Source: an uncultured Neomegalonema sp.
Lineage (GTDB): Bacteria; Pseudomonadota; Alphaproteobacteria; Rhodobacterales; Rhodobacteraceae
Assembly: GCA_937927905.1 (NCBI GenBank)
Contig: CALFWP010000093.1
Span: 1 to 8,989, forward strand
Length of the DNA stretch: 8,989 nt
Direction: 5' to 3'
Part shown: piece after piece, positions 5,945 to 8,989 of the stretch
How the letters are laid out: every line of letters begins with the position of its first letter
Numbering within the stretch: position 1 is the stretch's first letter
Made by a program: the position numbers and the translations under genes
The notes under the pieces: generated by a model
The model's database searches: none
The model's input: the letters and a program-made list of their open reading frames with translations, nothing else
Told to the model about the DNA's origin: nothing

Positions 5945-6739
5945 GTGACCGCATTGTCTGCCATACACGGCTTTGTCGCCGGGATCGGCGCTGCTGTTCT
6001 GGGTCTGTGTCAGTCTGTGGGCGCTGTGACGTTGTTTGCACTCAAGGGTGTTCTGGCTATCCTGGTGCCGCCCTGGTATTTCCGCGAACTGTTCCGCCAG
6101 ATTATGAAAATCGGATATTATTCGCTTCCGGTTGTCGGATTGACCGCTGTTGCAACGGGTGGTGTGCTGGCACTTCAGATTTATATCGGCGGCTCGCGGT
6201 TTAATGCCGAAAGTGTTGTGGCCTCGATTGTTGCAATCGGCATGGTGCGGGAGCTTGGGCCTGTACTTGGCGGTCTGGTCGTTGCGGGCCGTGTTTCGGC
6301 GGCGATTGCGGCTGAAATCGGTACAATGAGAGTAACAGAGCAGATTGACGCGCTTACAACCCTGTCAACAAATCCGTTCAGATACCTTGTCGCCCCGCGC
6401 CTTTTGGCCGGTGTGCTGACCATGCCGGTTCTGGTGGCTGTGGCTGATACAATCGGGATTATGGGCGGGTATCTGGTCGGTGTAAACCGCCTTGGCTTTA
6501 ACGGTGCGACCTATATCCGTAATACAGTGGATTTCCTGACCTTCGGAGATATTGCCTCCGGCCTCGTAAAGGCGGCTGTGTTCGGCTTTATTATAACGTT
6601 GATGGGATGCTTTCACGGGTATAATTCGGGACGGGGCGCACAGGGTGTGGGCCGTGCCACGACGAATGCCGTTGTCTCTGCAATGGTCCTGATCCTGGCC
6701 TTTGATTACCTCCTGACAGAATTGTTCTTTTCGACATGA
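5945..6739 (+). CDS. mlaE: MlaE-type ABC transporter permease
   Basis: MlaE-family permeases are the inner-membrane subunits of ABC systems that move phospholipids between the inner and outer membranes together with the MlaF ATPase and usually an MCE protein. The 264-residue length fits. The hallmark region is clear: RELGPVLGGLVVAGRVSAAI (102–121), followed directly by AAEIGTMRVTEQIDAL (122–137). Hydrophobic membrane segments lie near 57–80, 90–120, 150–180 and 205–225 and at the C terminus, with an amphipathic N-terminal region. The start is GTG with AGGAGG upstream. Its stop overlaps the ATG of the ATPase gene by four bases (ATGA). Assignment to the family is firm; the transported lipid and direction of transport are not shown. 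The symbol denotes family rather than proven function. Confidence 0.93.
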   Translation: MTALSAIHGFVAGIGAAVLGLCQSVGAVTLFALKGVLAILVPPWYFRELFRQIMKIGYYSLPVVGLTAVATGGVLALQIYIGGSRFNAESVVASIVAIGMVRELGPVLGGLVVAGRVSAAIAAEIGTMRVTEQIDALTTLSTNPFRYLVAPRLLAGVLTMPVLVAVADTIGIMGGYLVGVNRLGFNGATYIRNTVDFLTFGDIASGLVKAAVFGFIITLMGCFHGYNSGRGAQGVGRATTNAVVSAMVLILAFDYLLTELFFST

Positions 6740-7485
6740 GTACCCCCAAGATAGAACTGCGCGGCGTCCATAAGGCCTTCGGGTCCAACCGCGTGCTGCG
6801 CGGGGTTGATCTGTCTGTTGCCCCCTCCGAGTCAATGGTGATTATCGGCGGTTCCGGCACCGGGAAATCTATTACGATCAAATCGGTTCTGGGTCTGGTA
6901 AAGCCGGATACCGGCACCGTTATGGTCGATGGCAAGGATGTCCGAAAGCACAACCGCGAAGCTTTGCTGGATAAATTCGGGATGCTGTTTCAGGGCGGTG
7001 CGCTGTTTGACTCGCTGCGGGTCTGGGAGAATGTCGCCTTTCGTGTCCTACGCAGTAAATCGACCGATGAATGTCGTGAGCTGGCAGTTGAAAAGCTGCG
7101 CCGGGTCGGGCTTGGCCCTGATACGGCGGACCGGTTTCCGGCGGAATTGTCGGGCGGTATGCAAAAGCGTGTCGGTCTGGCCCGTGCCATTGCGACGTCG
7201 CCCGAGATCATTTTTTTTGACGAACCGACGACCGGTCTCGACCCGATCATGTCAGATGTTATCAATGATCTGATCCGCGAACTGGTCGTGGAGCTGAAAT
7301 GTACGGCGATGACGATCACCCATGATATGACATCCGTACGGAAAATCGCTGATAAAGTCGCAATGCTGCATGAGGGTGTCATCCAATGGACCGGTCCTGT
7401 CAGTGAACTTGACACATGCGGCAACCCTTATGTGGAACAGTTCATTCATGGCCGCGCTGAAGGACCCATAGAGGCGTTGCGATGA
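6736..7485 (+). CDS. mlaF: MlaF-type ABC transporter ATP-binding protein
   Basis: This is the cytoplasmic ATPase partner of the upstream permease, with which it overlaps by four bases. All ABC motifs are intact in 249 residues: Walker A GGSGTGKS (38–45), the Q-loop Gln86 inside MLFQGGALFDSL (a stretch resembling MlaF proteins), signature LSGGMQKRV (138–146), Walker B IIFFDEPTTGLDP (158–170) with catalytic Glu163, and the switch His196 in ITHDM. The codons of the Walker B stretch contain a run of eight T (7211–7218). The stop overlaps the next gene's ATG in the same ATGA manner. Confidence 0.95.
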   Translation: MSTPKIELRGVHKAFGSNRVLRGVDLSVAPSESMVIIGGSGTGKSITIKSVLGLVKPDTGTVMVDGKDVRKHNREALLDKFGMLFQGGALFDSLRVWENVAFRVLRSKSTDECRELAVEKLRRVGLGPDTADRFPAELSGGMQKRVGLARAIATSPEIIFFDEPTTGLDPIMSDVINDLIRELVVELKCTAMTITHDMTSVRKIADKVAMLHEGVIQWTGPVSELDTCGNPYVEQFIHGRAEGPIEALR

Positions 7486-7868
7486 GCGGATTGCTGGACA
7501 GCGGTTTCGACCTGCTCGTCGGCTTCGGTAATGCTCATATTATGATCATCGGCATTCTGGCCGGTGTGGTCGGTGCCATACTCAGTACGTTATCCTGGAT
7601 TTTCAGATGGCGCTTTCTGAAGGCGCTGCCGGGTCTGGCGCTGGTGGTGCTGGTCCCTATGCTGGCGCTGGAAATCATTCCGGGGCTGGAGTTTATCGCT
7701 GTGCCTGCGGCGCTTGGTCTGTTGTTTCTGACGTTTCTGACCCATTTGCGCCGCGCCGGAAAGCGTACCTGGATCGATATTTTCCTGGCTGTGATCCTTG
7801 CCGTTGCGCTGTTGTGCTTTGTTGCTGTGCAGGCGGTTTCGGTGGTTTCGGGTCCGGTGGTGAAATAA
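7482..7868 (+). CDS. Small four-helix membrane protein of unknown function
   Basis: I do not recognise this 128-residue protein. It has about four predicted membrane segments (roughly 19–41, 48–66, 71–88 and 98–121), a basic loop between the first two (FRWRFLK, 41–47) and another before the last (HLRRAGKR, 88–95). There is no signal peptide, no cysteine pair and no catalytic motif. It starts with an ATG overlapping the mlaF stop (ATGA), and its own stop overlaps the next start by one base (TAATG). This strongly suggests that it is made together with MlaE, MlaF and the PqiA-like protein. A role as an accessory or structural subunit of that transporter is inference from position. The coupling at both ends supports it as a real gene. 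Confidence 0.8.
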   Translation: MSGLLDSGFDLLVGFGNAHIMIIGILAGVVGAILSTLSWIFRWRFLKALPGLALVVLVPMLALEIIPGLEFIAVPAALGLLFLTFLTHLRRAGKRTWIDIFLAVILAVALLCFVAVQAVSVVSGPVVK

Positions 7869-8335
7869 TGCCGGTTCTGGCGAAAGGTGTGACAATCGGT
7901 TTGCTTGTCCTCTTTCCCGTTGCATGGCTTGCCCCGCTTGCGGAGGCAGGTTTTGCCATGCCGTTGTTCGGCGGTGAACGCATTTCGATTCTGAGCGGTG
8001 TGCTTGAACTTGCAAAGAGTGATATCTTCCTTTGTGCTGTTGTTGCCGTGTTCGCGGTATTGATCCCCTATATGAAAGCCGTTTTACTTGTTGGGGCACA
8101 GTTCGGGCATTTGGGGCATCCTGAATTCTGGCTCAAAATCCTGAATGCAGCAGGTAAGCTGTCGATGGCGGATGTGTTTTTGATCGCGATTTATGTTGTG
8201 CTGATCAAGGGTATCGGGTTCGGGGATATTGAAGTCCGCTGGGGCCTTTATCTTTTTACAATGCTGGTGCTGGCCTCGATCTGGGCGACATGGGCAACGG
8301 CACGGATGTTACGCAGCGGGGCGGATCATGGTTAA
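7868..8335 (+). CDS. Single-domain PqiA-like (paraquat-inducible protein A family) membrane protein
   Basis: PqiA/LetA proteins are inner-membrane partners of the MCE proteins PqiB/LetB in envelope lipid transport. This 155-residue protein corresponds to one PqiA transmembrane domain; E. coli PqiA, at about 417 residues, has two. Membrane segments are seen near 7–24, 53–77, 102–115 and 126–145. The family-like stretch is GKLSMADVFLIAIYVVLIK at 96–114, matching the recurrent pattern S-M-x-D-V-F followed by a hydrophobic run in PqiA. No zinc-ribbon cysteines precede the domain. The same frame is open upstream to 7607, but that part is read over the previous gene; the ATG at 7868 in the TAATG junction is the sensible start. 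It overlaps radA by eight bases. Family assignment is from motif memory, so moderately sure. Confidence 0.8.
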   Translation: MPVLAKGVTIGLLVLFPVAWLAPLAEAGFAMPLFGGERISILSGVLELAKSDIFLCAVVAVFAVLIPYMKAVLLVGAQFGHLGHPEFWLKILNAAGKLSMADVFLIAIYVVLIKGIGFGDIEVRWGLYLFTMLVLASIWATWATARMLRSGADHG

Positions 8336-8989
8336 AACATCCGCCCAGTTTTCCTGTAATTCCTGTGGCATGGTTCATCGCAAATGGAATGGTCAGTGCA
8401 GCGGTTGCGGGGAATGGAACTCTCTGGTTGAGGATAAGGGGCTTGCGGCATCAGGCCCGCCGTCAAAGTCCTTGGGAAGTGCGCGGGGACGACAGATTGA
8501 TCTGTCGCCACTTTCCGGATCGGAGCCGCTGCCGCCGCGCCTGCCCAGCGGCATTGCCGAGTTTGACAGGGTTCTTGGCGGCGGGCTGGCGCGCGGGGCG
8601 GCGATTCTGGTTGGCGGTGATCCGGGTATCGGAAAATCGACATTGCTGTTACAGGCGGTTTCAGGCTTTGCGTCGCATGGCGCAAACGCGATTTATGTCT
8701 CAGGCGAGGAAGCGCGCGGCCAGGTCCGTCACCGTGCGGAGCGGTTGGGTCTGGCGGATGCGCCGGTTCTGCTGGCTGCGGAAACCGGCCTTCGGGACAT
8801 TCTGACGACACTTGACAGTGTGCGGCCTGATCTGGTGGTCATCGATTCGATTCAGACAATGTGGTCCGATGCAGTGGACAGTGCACCCGGTTCTGTCTCA
8901 CAGGTGCGTGCCTGTGCCCATGAACTGACGGGGTTTGCCAAACGCAGCGGGGTTGCCGTCCTGCTGGTGGGGCATGTCACAAAAGACGG
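8328..8989 (+). CDS. radA: DNA repair protein RadA, N-terminal part (runs off the right edge)
   Basis: RadA is a RecA-like ATPase and branch-migration helicase acting in recombination and repair. The 220 codons in the window show the N-terminal zinc finger C-X2-C…C-X2-C (Cys10, Cys13, Cys24, Cys27, the last followed by GEW), Walker A GDPGIGKST (97–105), the conserved YVSGEE (123–128) and Walker B LVVIDS with Asp173. GHVTKD is reached at the window edge. The RadA-specific KNRFG motif and the Lon-like C-terminal domain lie outside. The start ATG at 8328 lies within the end of the PqiA-like gene (eight-base overlap) and has GGGGCGGA just upstream. radA is therefore probably translated from the same transcript as the membrane genes. 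Confidence 0.96.
   Translation, partial: MVKTSAQFSCNSCGMVHRKWNGQCSGCGEWNSLVEDKGLAASGPPSKSLGSARGRQIDLSPLSGSEPLPPRLPSGIAEFDRVLGGGLARGAAILVGGDPGIGKSTLLLQAVSGFASHGANAIYVSGEEARGQVRHRAERLGLADAPVLLAAETGLRDILTTLDSVRPDLVVIDSIQTMWSDAVDSAPGSVSQVRACAHELTGFAKRSGVAVLLVGHVTKD

Noticed and set aside
4926..6041. Long open frame of 371 codons on the minus strand, antisense to alr and the start of mlaE
   Set aside because: It lies entirely opposite a well-motifed alr gene and the mlaE start, its product is a basic low-complexity sequence without motifs, and such shadows are common opposite GC-rich genes.
7607..7867. Upstream extension of the PqiA-like frame by 87 codons
   Set aside because: It overlaps the 128-residue membrane protein gene, reads as Gly/Ala/Cys-rich nonsense, and the TAATG junction at 7868 gives a natural start.
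1..8989. Mobile element, CRISPR array, phage defence cluster, tRNA or rRNA gene
   Set aside because: No transposase or integrase motif, terminal inverted repeat pair, regularly spaced direct repeat or RNA-gene-like sequence was seen; nearly all the sequence is accounted for by the genes listed.

Overview
The window looks like a piece of an alphaproteobacterial chromosome. The basis is the order dnaB–alr–(membrane genes)–radA, which I recall as common in that class, together with an alphaproteobacterial-style insertion in the DnaB ATPase domain and moderately GC-rich, compact coding. I cannot name the order or genus from sequence alone. No rRNA, tRNA, CRISPR array, insertion sequence or phage gene is visible.

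Left part (1–2281): the 5' end of a flavin amine-oxidase-type gene runs leftward off the edge (1–304, minus). It is divergent from nth (362–1006), which encodes the base-excision-repair enzyme endonuclease III. After an AT-richer gap comes a gene for a patatin-like phospholipase with a lipoprotein signal (1154–2281). A strong hairpin at 2285–2309 ends this gene and, read the other way, also ends the next one.

Middle (2341–3381): a minus-strand gene encodes a secreted protein with an extremely histidine-rich basic N-terminal half and an acidic Pro/Thr/Ala/Glu-rich C-terminal half; I do not recognise the family. It is separated from dnaB by about 306 bases without a gene. That gap holds a plausible promoter for each direction, three inverted repeats and a heptamer (TCCGGTA) present three times, so it looks like a regulated divergent promoter region.

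Right part (3382–8989): a tightly packed plus-strand run of dnaB (replicative helicase), alr (alanine racemase), an MlaE-type permease, an MlaF-type ATPase, a 128-residue four-helix membrane protein of unknown family, a short single-domain PqiA-like membrane protein, and radA (cut by the window edge). Five of the six junctions overlap by 1–8 bases; the exception is alr–mlaE, which has a 32-base gap and a strong Shine-Dalgarno. The run therefore looks like one operon mixing DNA replication/repair, cell-wall precursor supply and envelope lipid transport. The point of most interest is the four-gene membrane block: an Mla-type ABC core and a PqiA-like protein are joined to an unknown membrane protein, but no MCE (MlaD/PqiB) subunit is encoded within the block.

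Most of the window is ordinary housekeeping sequence. The candidates for something undescribed are the histidine-rich exported protein with its repeat-rich promoter region, and the MlaEF–unknown–PqiA-like block.
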